This document shows positions 19,862 to 28,513 of a stretch of DNA of 64,000 nt, in pieces. The notes beneath the pieces are model-generated. The model did not search any database and was not told the origin of the DNA. It saw only the letters and a program-made list of their open reading frames with translations. Numbering within the stretch: the stretch's first letter is position 1; every line of letters starts with the position of its first letter. Both the position numbers and the translations under genes were made by a program. Location of the stretch: positions 1 to 64,000 of the forward strand of contig NZ_WBMT01000014.1 in the NCBI RefSeq assembly GCF_008923185.1, written 5' to 3'. The DNA comes from Actinomadura rudentiformis (lineage in GTDB: Bacteria > Actinomycetota > Actinomycetes > Streptosporangiales > Streptosporangiaceae).

Positions 19862-20974
19862 ATGAGGCTCGTCGTCACCGAGGAGCAGGAGGAGCTGCGC
19901 GGCGCGCTGCGCAGGTTCTTCGCGGACAAGTCACCGGGCGCCGAGGTCCGCCGTCTCATGGAGAGCACCACGGGGTACGACCCGGCGGTCTGGGTGCAGA
20001 TGGCCGAGCAGCTGGGCCTGCAGGGCCTGGCGATCCCCGAGGAGCACGGCGGGTCCGGGTTCGGCGTCCGTGAGCTCGTCATCGTCCTGGAGGAGATGGG
20101 CCGTGCGCTCGTGTGCGCGCCCTACTTCTCCACGGTCGTGCTGGCGGCGACCGCGCTCCAGGCGTCCGGCGACGAGAGCGCCCAGCGCGACCTCCTCCCG
20201 GGCATCGCCGACGGGGCCACCATCGCGACGCTCGCGTGGACCGAGAACGACCGCTGGGACCTGGAATCGATCACGATGACGGCCCGGCGATCCGGAGACG
20301 GCTGGATCCTGGACGGCACGAAGACCTACGTGCTCGACGGCCATATCGCCGGTCTCGTGCTCGTCGCGGCCCGTACCCCCCTCGGCCTGTCCCTCTTCGC
20401 CGTGGACGGTGATGCCCCCGGGCTCAGCCGCACACCGCTCCCCGTCCTCGACCAGACCCGCAAACTCGCCCGGCTGGACTTCGCCGCCGTGCCCGCCCGG
20501 CTCGCCGGCACCGAGGGCGGTGCGGAGGCGGTTCTCGCGCGCACCCTCGACATCGCGGCCGTGGGCCTGGCGGCCGAGCAGCTCGGCGGCGCGCAGGTCT
20601 CCCTCGACATGACCGTGGAGTACGCGAAGGTCCGGCACCAGTTCGGCCGTCCCATCGGGAGCTTCCAGGCGATCAAGCACCGCTGCGCGGACATGTTCGT
20701 CCAGGTCGAGTCGGCCCGTTCCGCGGTGCTCCAGGCCGCCGCCACCGCCGACGAGGACCCCGGCGAACTGCCGGTCGCGGCCGCCCTGGCGAAGGCGTTC
20801 TGCTCCGACGCGTACTTCCACACCGCGGGCGAGAGCATCCAGATCCACGGTGGCATCGGCTTCACCTGGGAGCACGACGCCCATCTGTACTTCAAGCGCG
20901 CCAAGTCGTCACAGGAGCTCTTCGGCCCGCCCGCCCATCACCGCAGCCGTCTCGCCGACCTCGTGGGTCTCTGA
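19862..20974 (+). CDS. Acyl-CoA dehydrogenase family protein
   Basis: 370-aa flavoprotein of the acyl-CoA dehydrogenase family, expected to oxidise an acyl-CoA at the alpha-beta bond with FAD. N-terminal VTEEQEELRGALRRFF, a middle beta domain (ATLAWTENDRWDL), then the C-terminal four-helix part with VRHQFGRPIGSFQAIKH and IHGGIGFTWEHDAHLYFKR. The short middle domain is typical of the actinobacterial paralogues used in steroid or branched-acid breakdown. The ATG at 19862 is chosen for its GGGGAGG site; an upstream in-frame TTG exists. A palindrome just upstream suggests TetR control. Substrate unknown. Confidence 0.88.
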   Translation: MRLVVTEEQEELRGALRRFFADKSPGAEVRRLMESTTGYDPAVWVQMAEQLGLQGLAIPEEHGGSGFGVRELVIVLEEMGRALVCAPYFSTVVLAATALQASGDESAQRDLLPGIADGATIATLAWTENDRWDLESITMTARRSGDGWILDGTKTYVLDGHIAGLVLVAARTPLGLSLFAVDGDAPGLSRTPLPVLDQTRKLARLDFAAVPARLAGTEGGAEAVLARTLDIAAVGLAAEQLGGAQVSLDMTVEYAKVRHQFGRPIGSFQAIKHRCADMFVQVESARSAVLQAAATADEDPGELPVAAALAKAFCSDAYFHTAGESIQIHGGIGFTWEHDAHLYFKRAKSSQELFGPPAHHRSRLADLVGL

Positions 20975-21007
20975 CGCCCCGACGATCGGCGCTCCTACGA
21001 TGGCGGG

Positions 21008-22003
21008 ATGAAACGGGCGAGCGGAAGCATCTTCGGTCTGGCGTACGGCGACGCGCTCGGTGCCCCCACCGAGTTCCTGACCATGCGCCAGATCCATGAA
21101 CGCCACGGCCTGGACGGCCCTCGCGATCTCCCCGGCAAGGCGTTGGTCACCGACGACACCCAGATGGCGCTGGCGGTGGCCAGCGGCATGCTGGACGCGC
21201 TCGACGACCCCCCGTTCACTCCCGACCAGATCACCCCGATCTGGCGGCGCCGCTTCATCGACTGGTTGCACGACCCCGACAACAATCGCGCGCCGGGCAA
21301 CACGTGCCTCCGCGCGTGCCGGGGCATGGACGCCGGGCTTCCCTGGGTGGAGGCCACCCAGCACGAGTCCAAGGGTTGTGGCGCCAACATGCGCGTCACC
21401 CCGATCGGGCTCGTCCCGGGCTTCACCGACGAGACCCGTTCCGCTGTCGCACAGCTCCAGGCGGCGCTCACCCACGGCCACCCGACCGGCCTCGCCGCGA
21501 GCGAGCTGACCGCGTTCGCCACATGGTGGCTCCGTGAGGGCATGTCGCCCGCGGACCTGCCCGCGGCGCTCCGCGCGCACTGCCACGCACAGCGCGCCAC
21601 GTACCACGAACGCTGGCTCGGTGACCTGTGGAAGCGTTCCAGCGCCTCCTCACCCGCCGAGTTCATCGCCCTCGGCTGGGACGAGTGCCTCCAGGCCCTG
21701 GACCGGCTCGACGCGGCCCTCCTGCGCGGCAGCCGCGACTCGGACCCCTGCGAGATCACCGGCGCGGGCTGGATCGCCGAAGAGGCCCTCGCGACCGCGC
21801 TCCTCTGCTTCCTGTTGTTCCCCGAAGACCCCGTCTCCGCCATCTCGCGCGGCGCCGCCAGCTCCGGCGACTCCGACTCCATCGCCTGCCTGGCCGGCGC
21901 CTTCGCGGGCGCTCACCTAGGCATGGACGCATGGCCCCGGGAATGGCAGAGCCGCATCGAGTACGCGGACCAGCTGACCCGTGTAGGCCAGGCTTGGGAC
22001 TAG
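21008..22003 (+). CDS. ADP-ribosylglycohydrolase family protein
   Basis: 331 aa. The all-helical ADP-ribosylglycohydrolase fold is shown by GSIFGLAYGDALGAPTEF, the metal site VTDDTQMAL, GCGANMRVTPIGLVPG and the C-terminal SGDSDSIACLAGAFAGA. Members remove ADP-ribose from arginine or other acceptors using two Mg ions; all the expected acidic residues appear to be present. The gene is 33 bp after the acyl-CoA dehydrogenase and converges with the next gene. The target protein cannot be told from the sequence. Confidence 0.85.
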   Translation: MKRASGSIFGLAYGDALGAPTEFLTMRQIHERHGLDGPRDLPGKALVTDDTQMALAVASGMLDALDDPPFTPDQITPIWRRRFIDWLHDPDNNRAPGNTCLRACRGMDAGLPWVEATQHESKGCGANMRVTPIGLVPGFTDETRSAVAQLQAALTHGHPTGLAASELTAFATWWLREGMSPADLPAALRAHCHAQRATYHERWLGDLWKRSSASSPAEFIALGWDECLQALDRLDAALLRGSRDSDPCEITGAGWIAEEALATALLCFLLFPEDPVSAISRGAASSGDSDSIACLAGAFAGAHLGMDAWPREWQSRIEYADQLTRVGQAWD

Positions 22004-22019
22004 GAACGACCAGGTACGC

Positions 22020-22451
22020 CTAGGTCGTCTCGGGGGTGGCGGACCAGCCGGTCCAGCGGTCGATGACGACGGCGATGACGGGCCCTTCTGGGCGGTGCTC
22101 CCGGTACTGGGGGTAGCGGGCGGCCAGCAGGTCGATCGGCTCGGCCATCCGGGCGGCGTCATCGATGATGTGGGCGTGCCCGTCCACCCGGACCCACCAG
22201 AGGCGAGCCCAGTCGTCGTCGTAGTGGTCGGCGAGCAGGGCGACGTGCGGGTTGGCGCGGATGTTGGCCAGGCGCCTGAGGTCGCGGCCGCTCTTGGGCT
22301 TGTGGTCGACCGCGGTGTAGACCGTGCCGCGCTCGGCGGCGAAGGTGACCGGGACGAGGTGCGGCAGGCCGTTCTCGTCCACGGTCGCGAGGCGGACGAC
22401 GGGGACCGTCATCAGCCGCCGCCGGGCGACGTCCTGAGCGAGGCTGGGCAC
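22020..22451 (-). CDS. PPOX-class F420-dependent oxidoreductase
   Basis: 143-aa protein of the split-barrel flavin/F420 reductase group: RRRLMTVPVVRLATVDENG, then PHLVPVTFA and HKPKSGRDLRRLANIRANP, and a C-terminal RWTGWSA. Such proteins bind F420 or FMN and reduce small substrates. A GTG at 22451 gives the normal family length; the open frame upstream runs through low-complexity repeats and is not credible as protein. It converges with the ADP-ribosylglycohydrolase gene (17 bp apart). Confidence 0.8.
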   Translation of the reverse strand: MPSLAQDVARRRLMTVPVVRLATVDENGLPHLVPVTFAAERGTVYTAVDHKPKSGRDLRRLANIRANPHVALLADHYDDDWARLWWVRVDGHAHIIDDAARMAEPIDLLAARYPQYREHRPEGPVIAVVIDRWTGWSATPETT

Positions 22452-22482
22452 AGCGGCAGCCTGCCACGAATCCTCCCCCGGC

Positions 22483-22571
22483 GTCAGGCTTGAACACGCG
22501 TCGGTCTTCGAACGTGCGTCGGTCTTCGAACGCGCGTCAGTCTTCGAACGCGCGTCAGTCTTTGAATTCCG
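22483..22571. repeat. 18-bp tandem repeats at the 3' end of the enoyl-CoA hydratase gene
   Basis: Four to five copies of an 18-bp unit (GTCAGTCTTCGAACGCGC on plus), the outermost copies degenerate. The first unit contains the last codons and stop of the enoyl-CoA hydratase gene. The array fills the gap to the next gene. Each unit holds the palindrome TTCGAA. It is direct repeats without spacers, so not CRISPR. Confidence 0.85.
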
Positions 22572-23358
22572 GCGGGCGGTTCTCTTTCCGGGCCTGGATC
22601 GCCTCCTCGAAGTTGCGGGTCGTGAGGCGGACGAACAGCTGCGCGAGGCCCTCATGGTCCATGTGGGAGGTCAGGCTCGCCGCGTCCAGGCTCGACCACA
22701 ACATCCGCTTCGTCAGCTCGACTCCCGGGCGGCTGAACGCGGCGATGCGTTCGGCCAGCTCATAGCACTCGTCCAGCAGCTTGTCGCCGGGCACGGCACG
22801 CGAGACCAGGCCGATCCGCTCGGCCTCCGCCGCGTCCACGTCCCGGCCCGACAACATGATCTCGAACGCGCGGGAGGAGCCGATCGCGCGCGGCAACAGG
22901 TAGCTCAACCCCAGCTCGCTCGCGGTCAGCCCGTTGTTGATCCCCGCCGCGCGGAAGTAGGCCCCCTCGGCGGCGATCCGGATGTCGGTGGCGAGGGCGA
23001 GGCAGAGCCCACCGCCGATCGCCGGCCCGTTGACCGCGCCGATCACCGGCTGGTGCATGCGCCGCATCGCCCGGATGACGTCGTCCAGCAACTCCATCGA
23101 ACGCAGCGCGATGGCCGAGACCGTCAGCCCCTCGATGCCCGGGATGCGGCCCGGCGACTCCAGGTCCGCGCCGGAGCAGAAGCCGCGGCCCGCGCCGGTC
23201 ACGACCACCACCCGGGTGCCGTTGTCGGCGCTGACCTTCTCCAGGGCCTCCTTGAACGGCACCATCACGTCGAACGCCATCGCGTTCATCCGTTCGGGCC
23301 GGTTGAGTGTGATCAGCGTGATGTGCGGGCGCGGCTTGTCGATCAGCACGAAGGACAT
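22555..23358 (-). CDS. Enoyl-CoA hydratase/isomerase family protein
   Basis: 267-aa crotonase-fold protein: oxyanion-hole segments GAGRGFCSGADL and GPAIGGGLCLALATDIRIA, and ELGLSYLLPRAIG. The position that carries the first catalytic glutamate in classical hydratases (GGGCELA) reads GGGLCLA here. The second glutamate may be that of ASELGLS. It may therefore be a variant hydratase, an isomerase or another crotonase reaction. ATG with GGGAGGG upstream. A perfect 12-bp-arm palindrome lies 12 bases before the start. Confidence 0.85.
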   Translation of the reverse strand: MSFVLIDKPRPHITLITLNRPERMNAMAFDVMVPFKEALEKVSADNGTRVVVVTGAGRGFCSGADLESPGRIPGIEGLTVSAIALRSMELLDDVIRAMRRMHQPVIGAVNGPAIGGGLCLALATDIRIAAEGAYFRAAGINNGLTASELGLSYLLPRAIGSSRAFEIMLSGRDVDAAEAERIGLVSRAVPGDKLLDECYELAERIAAFSRPGVELTKRMLWSSLDAASLTSHMDHEGLAQLFVRLTTRNFEEAIQARKENRPPEFKD

Positions 23359-23370
23359 CGGGCTCCCTCC

Positions 23371-23398
23371 CGGTAACCTAGCAAGCGCTAGGTTACCG
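23371..23398. promoter_or_regulatory. Perfect palindrome (12-bp arms), probable TetR operator of the hydratase gene
   Basis: CGGTAACCTAGC (23371-23382), AAGC, GCTAGGTTACCG (23387-23398). It lies between the aldolase stop, which it overlaps, and the hydratase ATG. The core CTAGCAAGCGCTAG is like sites bound by TetR regulators of acyl-CoA metabolism in actinobacteria. It could also act as a hairpin at the end of the aldolase transcript. Confidence 0.65.
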
Positions 23399-24046
23399 TT
23401 CGTCCCGGCGCGGGTACACGGGCGGGGTGAGGCTGCGCTCGATGACCTGGACCAGCTCGTCCTCGGTGAGGATCCTGGGCTCGCCGACCGCCTTGGCGCG
23501 GACGTACACGCCGCAGAGCCATTCCAGCAGCCGGGCGTTCTCGTACGCGTCGTCCAGGTCCTTCCCGATGGCCACGCCGCCGTGGTTGGCCATCAGGGCC
23601 GCGCGCTTGCCCCCCTCCATCGCGGCCCGCACGCTGGCGGCCAGTTCCGGGGTGCCGTACGTGGCGTACTCGGCGACCTTGATCACCCCGCCGAGCAGCA
23701 GCGTGTTGTAGTGGATCGGCGGCAGCTCCGTCATCGTCGTGGCGACCACCGTGCCGTACGTCGAATGCGTGTGCACGATCGCGGCCGCGTCGGTGCAGCC
23801 ATAGAGGGCCAGATGCATGGGAGTCTCCGAGGAGGGTGCCCGCTCCCCCTCGACCAGCCGGCCCTCGAGGTCGACGACCGGGCAGTCCTCGGGGGTCATG
23901 CGGTCGAGCATCACACCGCCCGGAGTGACCGCGACCAGGTCGCCGACCCGGACGCTGATGTTGCCCGACGCGCCGCTCACGAGTCCGGTCCCGGCCATCT
24001 TCCGGCCGATGTCGCACAGCGCCCGCCGCTCCTCGGCACATTTCAT
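23393..24046 (-). CDS. Class II aldolase/adducin family protein
   Basis: 217-aa zinc aldolase or epimerase of the fuculose-phosphate aldolase fold: GASGNISVR (phosphate loop), PSSETPMHLALY (catalytic Glu), VHTHSTYGT (two zinc His) and LMANHGGVAIG (third His). It would split or isomerise a phosphorylated sugar. ATG at 24046 has AGAGGG 8 bases before it; a longer start at 24073 is less likely. It diverges, with a 74-bp gap, from a PfkB sugar kinase, a natural partner that would supply its phosphorylated substrate. Confidence 0.85.
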   Translation of the reverse strand: MKCAEERRALCDIGRKMAGTGLVSGASGNISVRVGDLVAVTPGGVMLDRMTPEDCPVVDLEGRLVEGERAPSSETPMHLALYGCTDAAAIVHTHSTYGTVVATTMTELPPIHYNTLLLGGVIKVAEYATYGTPELAASVRAAMEGGKRAALMANHGGVAIGKDLDDAYENARLLEWLCGVYVRAKAVGEPRILTEDELVQVIERSLTPPVYPRRDER

Positions 24047-24120
24047 TTGCGAATCCCTCTCACGTTCAACCATGTTCAGGCCGTACGCTACGGCCCTGAC
24101 GATCACAAGGGAGAACCGTC

Positions 24121-25035
24121 ATGGCCGTCGTCACGCTCGGCGTGCACATCGTGGACGTCCTCGCCCGCCCGGTCGAGGCCATCCCGCCGGGACAGGGCAC
24201 CGTCGTCGTCGACCAGGTCCGGCTGACCGCGGCCGGCTCGGCGGCCGGAACGGCCGTCGCCCTGGCCAAACTCGGCAACGACGTCGTCTCGGTGGGCGCC
24301 ATCGGCGACGACGATCTGGGCGACATCCTGGTCACGATGATGACCCGCCACGGCGTGGACGTCACCGGCCTCGTACGCCGGACCGCCGACCAGACCAGCG
24401 CCTCGATCCTGCCCATCCGCCCGGACGGCGGCCGGCCCTCGTTCCACGTGCCGGGCGCCAACCTGACGCTGACCACGAGCGCGGTCGAGCCCGGCCTGCT
24501 GGCGGCGGCCGACGTGGTGCACCTCGGCGGGACGGACGTCACGTTCGGGCTGAACGACCCCGCCTTCTTCGAGATGCTGGCGGCGGCCCGGTCCGGCGGG
24601 ACGATCGTCACCATGGACCTGCTGTCGAACATGCCCGACCTGATCACCGGCGCTGGTGCGTTCCTTCCGTACGTCGACTACTTCCTGCCGAACGAGGAGC
24701 AGGCGATGGCGATGGCCGGCAGCGACGACGTCGTGCGGGCGGCGCGCAAGCTGCTCGGTGAGGGCCCCCGCGCGGTGCTGGTCACGCTGGGCGAGCACGG
24801 CAGCCTCATCGCCTCGGCCGACGGTGTCGAACGCCTCCCGGCGCTGGAGGTCGACGTGGTGGACACGACCGGCTGCGGCGACGCGTACTGCGCCGGGTTC
24901 ATCACCGCCCTCCAGCACGGCAAGGAGCTGCTGGAGGCCGCCCGCTGGGGCACGGCCGCGGCCGCCACGGTCGCGCAGGGACTGGGCTCCGACGCCTGCC
25001 TGACCGACCTCGACGGCGTCCTCGCCCTCCTGTGA
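24121..25035 (+). CDS. PfkB (ribokinase) family carbohydrate kinase
   Basis: 304-aa ATP-dependent sugar or nucleoside kinase. The N-terminal glycine pair is in TAAGSAAGTAVALAKLG, and the C-terminal catalytic signature is DTTGCGDAYCAGF, with the aspartate base. Substrate cannot be told from the motifs. The divergent class II aldolase gene suggests a short kinase-aldolase sugar route under a shared 74-bp control region. Ends 3 bp before the convergent ligase gene. Confidence 0.87.
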   Translation: MAVVTLGVHIVDVLARPVEAIPPGQGTVVVDQVRLTAAGSAAGTAVALAKLGNDVVSVGAIGDDDLGDILVTMMTRHGVDVTGLVRRTADQTSASILPIRPDGGRPSFHVPGANLTLTTSAVEPGLLAAADVVHLGGTDVTFGLNDPAFFEMLAAARSGGTIVTMDLLSNMPDLITGAGAFLPYVDYFLPNEEQAMAMAGSDDVVRAARKLLGEGPRAVLVTLGEHGSLIASADGVERLPALEVDVVDTTGCGDAYCAGFITALQHGKELLEAARWGTAAAATVAQGLGSDACLTDLDGVLALL

Positions 25036-25038
25036 ACG

Positions 25039-26589
25039 TCAGATCCGCTGGCCGCGTCCCTGCCAATAGGGGTCGCGGAGCAGGCGCTTGTAGAGCTTGC
25101 CGGTCGGCGTCCGCGGCATCTCCTCGATGAAGTCGACCGTCCGGGGCGCCTTGTACCCGGCCAGCGAGGCACGGCAGTGCGCGATCAGCTCGGTGGCCAG
25201 GCCCTCGGACGGATTGACCTCCTCGGCCAGCTCGACCGCCGCCTTGACCTGCTCGCCGAACTCATCGTCCGGCACGCCGAAGACCGCCACGTCGCGGACC
25301 GCCGGATGGGTGATCAGCACGCCCTCGACCTCGGCGGGGTAGATGTTCACCCCGCCACTGATGATCATGTCGATGGCGCGGTCGGCGAGGAAGAGATACC
25401 CCTCCTCGTCGAAGTAGCCGATGTCGCCGGTGGTGAAGAGCCCGTCGGGCCGGTGCACGGACCTGGTCTTGGCCTCGTCGCCCCAGTACTCGACGTCGTC
25501 GCCGCTGGTGTAGCGGAACCAGATCTGGCCCGGCTCCCCCGGCTTGGCCGGCTCGCCGTCCTCGCGCAGGACATGCACCTCGGTGGTGGGCAGCGGGCGG
25601 CCGACACTGCCGGGCCGGGCCAGCCACTCGGACGCGGTGATGATCGTGTTGACCGAGGCCTCGGTGGAGCCGTAGTACTCGTGCACGATCGGGCCGAGCC
25701 ACTCGATCATCTGCCGCTTGACCGTGGGCGAGCAGGGCGCGGCGCCGTGCCACACCGCGGCCAGGCTGGAGCCGTCGAACGCGGCTCGCACCTTCTCCTC
25801 CAGCCGCAGCAGGCGGACGAACTGCGTCGGCACGAGATGGATCTGGGTGATGGCGTGCTCGTCGATGAGCCGCAGCGTCTCGGCCGCGTCGAACGACCGG
25901 CGCATCACCACGGGCCGCCCGGTGAGCAGGAAGACCTGCGACCACAACCACTGCGCCGAGTGGTAGACGGGCCCGACCAGCAACGACCGGCCGCGTTCGG
26001 GGATCAGCAGGATCTCGGCGAAGGTGTCGCCGACGAGCTTGGCAACCTCGATCGGCGCGCCCGCCGCGAGCAGCTTGCGGTTGACGCCCTTCGGCCGCCC
26101 GGTGGTGCCCGAGGTATAGATCATCGGAATGCCCATGCTCTGCCCGGCCGGTTCGCCCTCCGGCCCGCTCGCCACGAACTCCTCGTACGGCGTGAAGCCC
26201 GGGATCGCCCCGCCGATCGCCACGCGGGCGCGCAGGTCCAGGCCGTCGGCGGCCGTGGCTGCGATCTCGGCGAAGTCCGCCTCGGAGAACAACGCCTTGG
26301 CTCCGGCGTCCTCCAGCACGTACCGCAGCTCGTCGGCCGTCCAGTGCCAGTTGACCAGGACATAGCGCAGCCCGATGTGCCCGGCCGCGCACATGAGCTC
26401 GAAGTGTTCGCGGCGGTTTCCGGAATGGATCGCGATCGCGTCTCCGACGTCCAGCCCGAGGCCGCGCAGGGCACCCGCAAGCCGGTCGGTCGTCGCGTTC
26501 AGCTCCCGCCAGGAGGAGGCGCCGCGTTCGTCGATGATCGCTGGCTCGTCGGGGTGGGCTTGGGCGAACGGACGGAGCAGTTCGGCCAC
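25039..26589 (-). CDS. AMP-dependent acyl-CoA ligase (FadD-like)
   Basis: 516-aa ligase of the ANL superfamily. MIYTSGTTGRPKGV binds ATP, EYYGSTEASVNT is the A5-like motif, TTGDIGYFDEEGYL and RAIDMIISGGVNIYPAEVE are hinge motifs, and TPTGKLYKRLLRDPYW holds the terminal lysine. It activates a carboxylic acid as an acyl-AMP and passes it to CoA; the chain type is unknown. GTG at 26589 is chosen for GGAGG 5 bases upstream; the frame stays open further. An inverted repeat TAGAATTGGACTCTA (26619-26633) lies 29 bases upstream. Unlike the NRPS genes it has no carrier domain. Confidence 0.87.
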   Translation of the reverse strand: MAELLRPFAQAHPDEPAIIDERGASSWRELNATTDRLAGALRGLGLDVGDAIAIHSGNRREHFELMCAAGHIGLRYVLVNWHWTADELRYVLEDAGAKALFSEADFAEIAATAADGLDLRARVAIGGAIPGFTPYEEFVASGPEGEPAGQSMGIPMIYTSGTTGRPKGVNRKLLAAGAPIEVAKLVGDTFAEILLIPERGRSLLVGPVYHSAQWLWSQVFLLTGRPVVMRRSFDAAETLRLIDEHAITQIHLVPTQFVRLLRLEEKVRAAFDGSSLAAVWHGAAPCSPTVKRQMIEWLGPIVHEYYGSTEASVNTIITASEWLARPGSVGRPLPTTEVHVLREDGEPAKPGEPGQIWFRYTSGDDVEYWGDEAKTRSVHRPDGLFTTGDIGYFDEEGYLFLADRAIDMIISGGVNIYPAEVEGVLITHPAVRDVAVFGVPDDEFGEQVKAAVELAEEVNPSEGLATELIAHCRASLAGYKAPRTVDFIEEMPRTPTGKLYKRLLRDPYWQGRGQRI

Positions 26590-26618
26590 GATGACCTCCA
26601 GAGGACCGGCACGAATCC

Positions 26619-26633
26619 TAGAATTGGACTCTA
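26619..26633. promoter_or_regulatory. Inverted repeat upstream of the acyl-CoA ligase gene
   Basis: TAGAATTGGACTCTA, with TAGA/TCTA ends and an imperfect centre, 29 bases before the ligase GTG. It is similar in form to KstR-type sites (TnnAAC..GTTnnA), but one base longer. A possible TetR operator; weak evidence. Confidence 0.3.
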
Positions 26634-26761
26634 AGACTCGGGATGGCCGAAGGGACAGGTCAGAGCACCGATCAATATGGTCCCGGCGCGACCGCGCCGC
26701 CGCGCCGGGTGCCATGTCCGCCAAAGTAGACGCTTGAGGCGTCTCGCCGGTTTCGTCCCCG

Positions 26762-27436
26762 TTAAGAACTCTGTACCAGGTCCGCCGCGAGCTCGCCGTT
26801 CTCGGGCGGCCGCCGCACCCCCAGCACGGCCTCGGCGGCGCCGACGAGCTGCGCCAGCCGGAAGACCTCCGTCCGGTGGAACTGCGGCGCGCCCGTCCGG
26901 GCCACCAGCATCACCAGCTCGGCGCCCTCCGCGTCGACGATCGGGGTCAGCGCGTACTGGGTGCCGTCGTGCGCGGTGAACGCCCGGGGCCGGACCGGCT
27001 CCAGCTCCGGCAAGTCGACCATCGAGCCGTGGCCCAGGCTGGCGTGCACGAGCACGGGCCCCTCCGGGCCCTGCGCGACGAGGCCGGCCCAGTCGGCGCT
27101 CAGAATCGCCGGCACCGCGTCCACCAGGGTCACCGGACCCCGGCGCGGGTCGGCGGCGAGCTGGCCGATGAGCGCCGCGTCCGGAAACGCGCCCTGCGGC
27201 TCGGCGGTGGGCCAGATGCCGATGATGTCCACACCCGGGATCGACGCCAGCCCGTCACAGAGCCGGTCGATGCCGACCCCCGTGGCCCAGACGACCGTGA
27301 AGTCGTCGAGGGCGCGGCCGCTGTCACGTTCCAGGACCGCCATCTGCACCACGTCGGCCCCGGCGACGCCGAGAACCCGCGCCACCTTCCCCAGCGAGCC
27401 CGGCCGGTCCGGCAACCGGACGCGAATCCGCAGCAT
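26762..27436 (-). CDS. ACT-domain protein
   Basis: 224 aa. The N-terminus MLRIRVRLPDRPGSLGKVARVL is an ACT fold of the kind that binds amino acids. The rest (TLVDAVPAILSADWAGLVA, then FRLAQLVGAAEAVLG) is conserved in actinobacterial proteins of no known function, perhaps with a GAF-like middle. ATG at 27436 has GGAGG 9 bases upstream. It lies divergently to the chaperone/GTPase operon, so the 187-bp gap may carry both promoters. Confidence 0.75.
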   Translation of the reverse strand: MLRIRVRLPDRPGSLGKVARVLGVAGADVVQMAVLERDSGRALDDFTVVWATGVGIDRLCDGLASIPGVDIIGIWPTAEPQGAFPDAALIGQLAADPRRGPVTLVDAVPAILSADWAGLVAQGPEGPVLVHASLGHGSMVDLPELEPVRPRAFTAHDGTQYALTPIVDAEGAELVMLVARTGAPQFHRTEVFRLAQLVGAAEAVLGVRRPPENGELAADLVQSS

Positions 27437-27623
27437 CTTCGCCACCTCCTGTGTTAGCCCGACTCCCCCAGACTGTTGGAGCAGCATTTCCATGGTGTTA
27501 CCCAAGCGTGTCAGCGTCGAGAAGTCGCGCGAGGAACTGCTCGTCATGTCCTCGGAAGCCCAAACGGAAGGTCACGCGCGGGGGGCTATCCCGGCGGGTT
27601 GCATCCCGTTAAGGTAACTGCAC

Positions 27624-28478
27624 GTGTCGACCGCTCGGGATGAGCCTGCCAGCCGGGACGCGGGGGAGGACGCCGGGGGTATCTCCGGCGGCGACCCCGC
27701 GCCGGATTTCCAGGCCGAGATCAGGGACGCCCTCGCCGGGCTGGCCGCCCGGTTCGACCGCGAACTCGCCCGCGAGCACGAGCGCGCCGCGCACCGGGAG
27801 GCGGTCATCGACCGGCTCCACGAAGAGAACCAGCGGCTGCGCCGGGGCGAGCTCCAGGCCACCCTCGAACCGCTGCGTTCCGCGCTCTACCGCCTGCACG
27901 ACCTGGCCCGCGGCGGCTCTGAACGGTGGGCGGCGCCCGAGCCGCCCAAGCCCGCGGACGCCGCCTCGCTGCTGGCCGCCGTGGCCGACGAGGTCGCCGA
28001 CGCCCTGGCGCGTACCGGCGTCGAACGTTTCACCGTCGAGCCGGGCGAGGCGTACGACGCCACCCGGCACCGCCCGGTCGCCGTCGAGCCCGTGACCGAC
28101 CCCGCGCTGGCCGGCACGGTGGTCGCGGTCCGGACCGACGGCTTCGAGCAGGACGGCCGTGTGGTCCGCAAGGCCGAGGTGTCCGTCGGCAAAGCCGTCC
28201 CAGAGGGCCCTCCAGCCCCATCCCCACCCATCCGGACAAAGGCGAATTCTGCCGCCAAGCCCACGGTGGTGGAGACCGCCGCCAAACCCACGGTCGCGGA
28301 GGCCGCAGCCAGAGCGGCGGTCAAAGCCACGGCAAAATCCGCGGCGGATTCGGCGCCCGAATCCGCCAAGTCCGGCACGGCCGGACGTGGCGCTTGCGAA
28401 CCGCTGCGCGAAACCGAGGTGGAGCGAGACGATGAGCGCGGGCCGGATGGACGTCCGCCCGCCGGTCACGGACCATGA
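27624..28478 (+). CDS. GrpE-like nucleotide exchange factor with Ala/Lys-rich tail
   Basis: 284 aa, GTG start. Residues 30-80 are a predicted coiled coil (AREHERAAHREAVIDRLHEE). The part with SLLAAVADEVADALARTGV and HRPVAVEPVTDPALAGTVV corresponds to the GrpE beta-wing that opens DnaK. Residues after about 195 are a low-complexity Ala/Lys/Pro tail. GrpE exchanges ADP on DnaK; the dnaK-like gene follows at once. It is first gene of a seven-gene cluster with GTPases and is not the housekeeping dnaK-grpE-dnaJ-hspR order. No CIRCE or HAIR site is visible upstream. Confidence 0.75.
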   Translation: MSTARDEPASRDAGEDAGGISGGDPAPDFQAEIRDALAGLAARFDRELAREHERAAHREAVIDRLHEENQRLRRGELQATLEPLRSALYRLHDLARGGSERWAAPEPPKPADAASLLAAVADEVADALARTGVERFTVEPGEAYDATRHRPVAVEPVTDPALAGTVVAVRTDGFEQDGRVVRKAEVSVGKAVPEGPPAPSPPIRTKANSAAKPTVVETAAKPTVAEAAARAAVKATAKSAADSAPESAKSGTAGRGACEPLRETEVERDDERGPDGRPPAGHGP

Positions 28479-28513
28479 ACACCACGCCCCCGGTATCGAT
28501 TGGTGAGAGGGAC

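Noticed and set aside
22483..22571. Possible CRISPR array
   Set aside because: 18-bp units are contiguous with no spacers and the first lies in a coding end; no cas genes.
27437..27623. HAIR or CIRCE heat-shock operator before the grpE/dnaK-like genes
   Set aside because: No CTTGAGT-N7-ACTCAAG or CIRCE inverted repeat is present.
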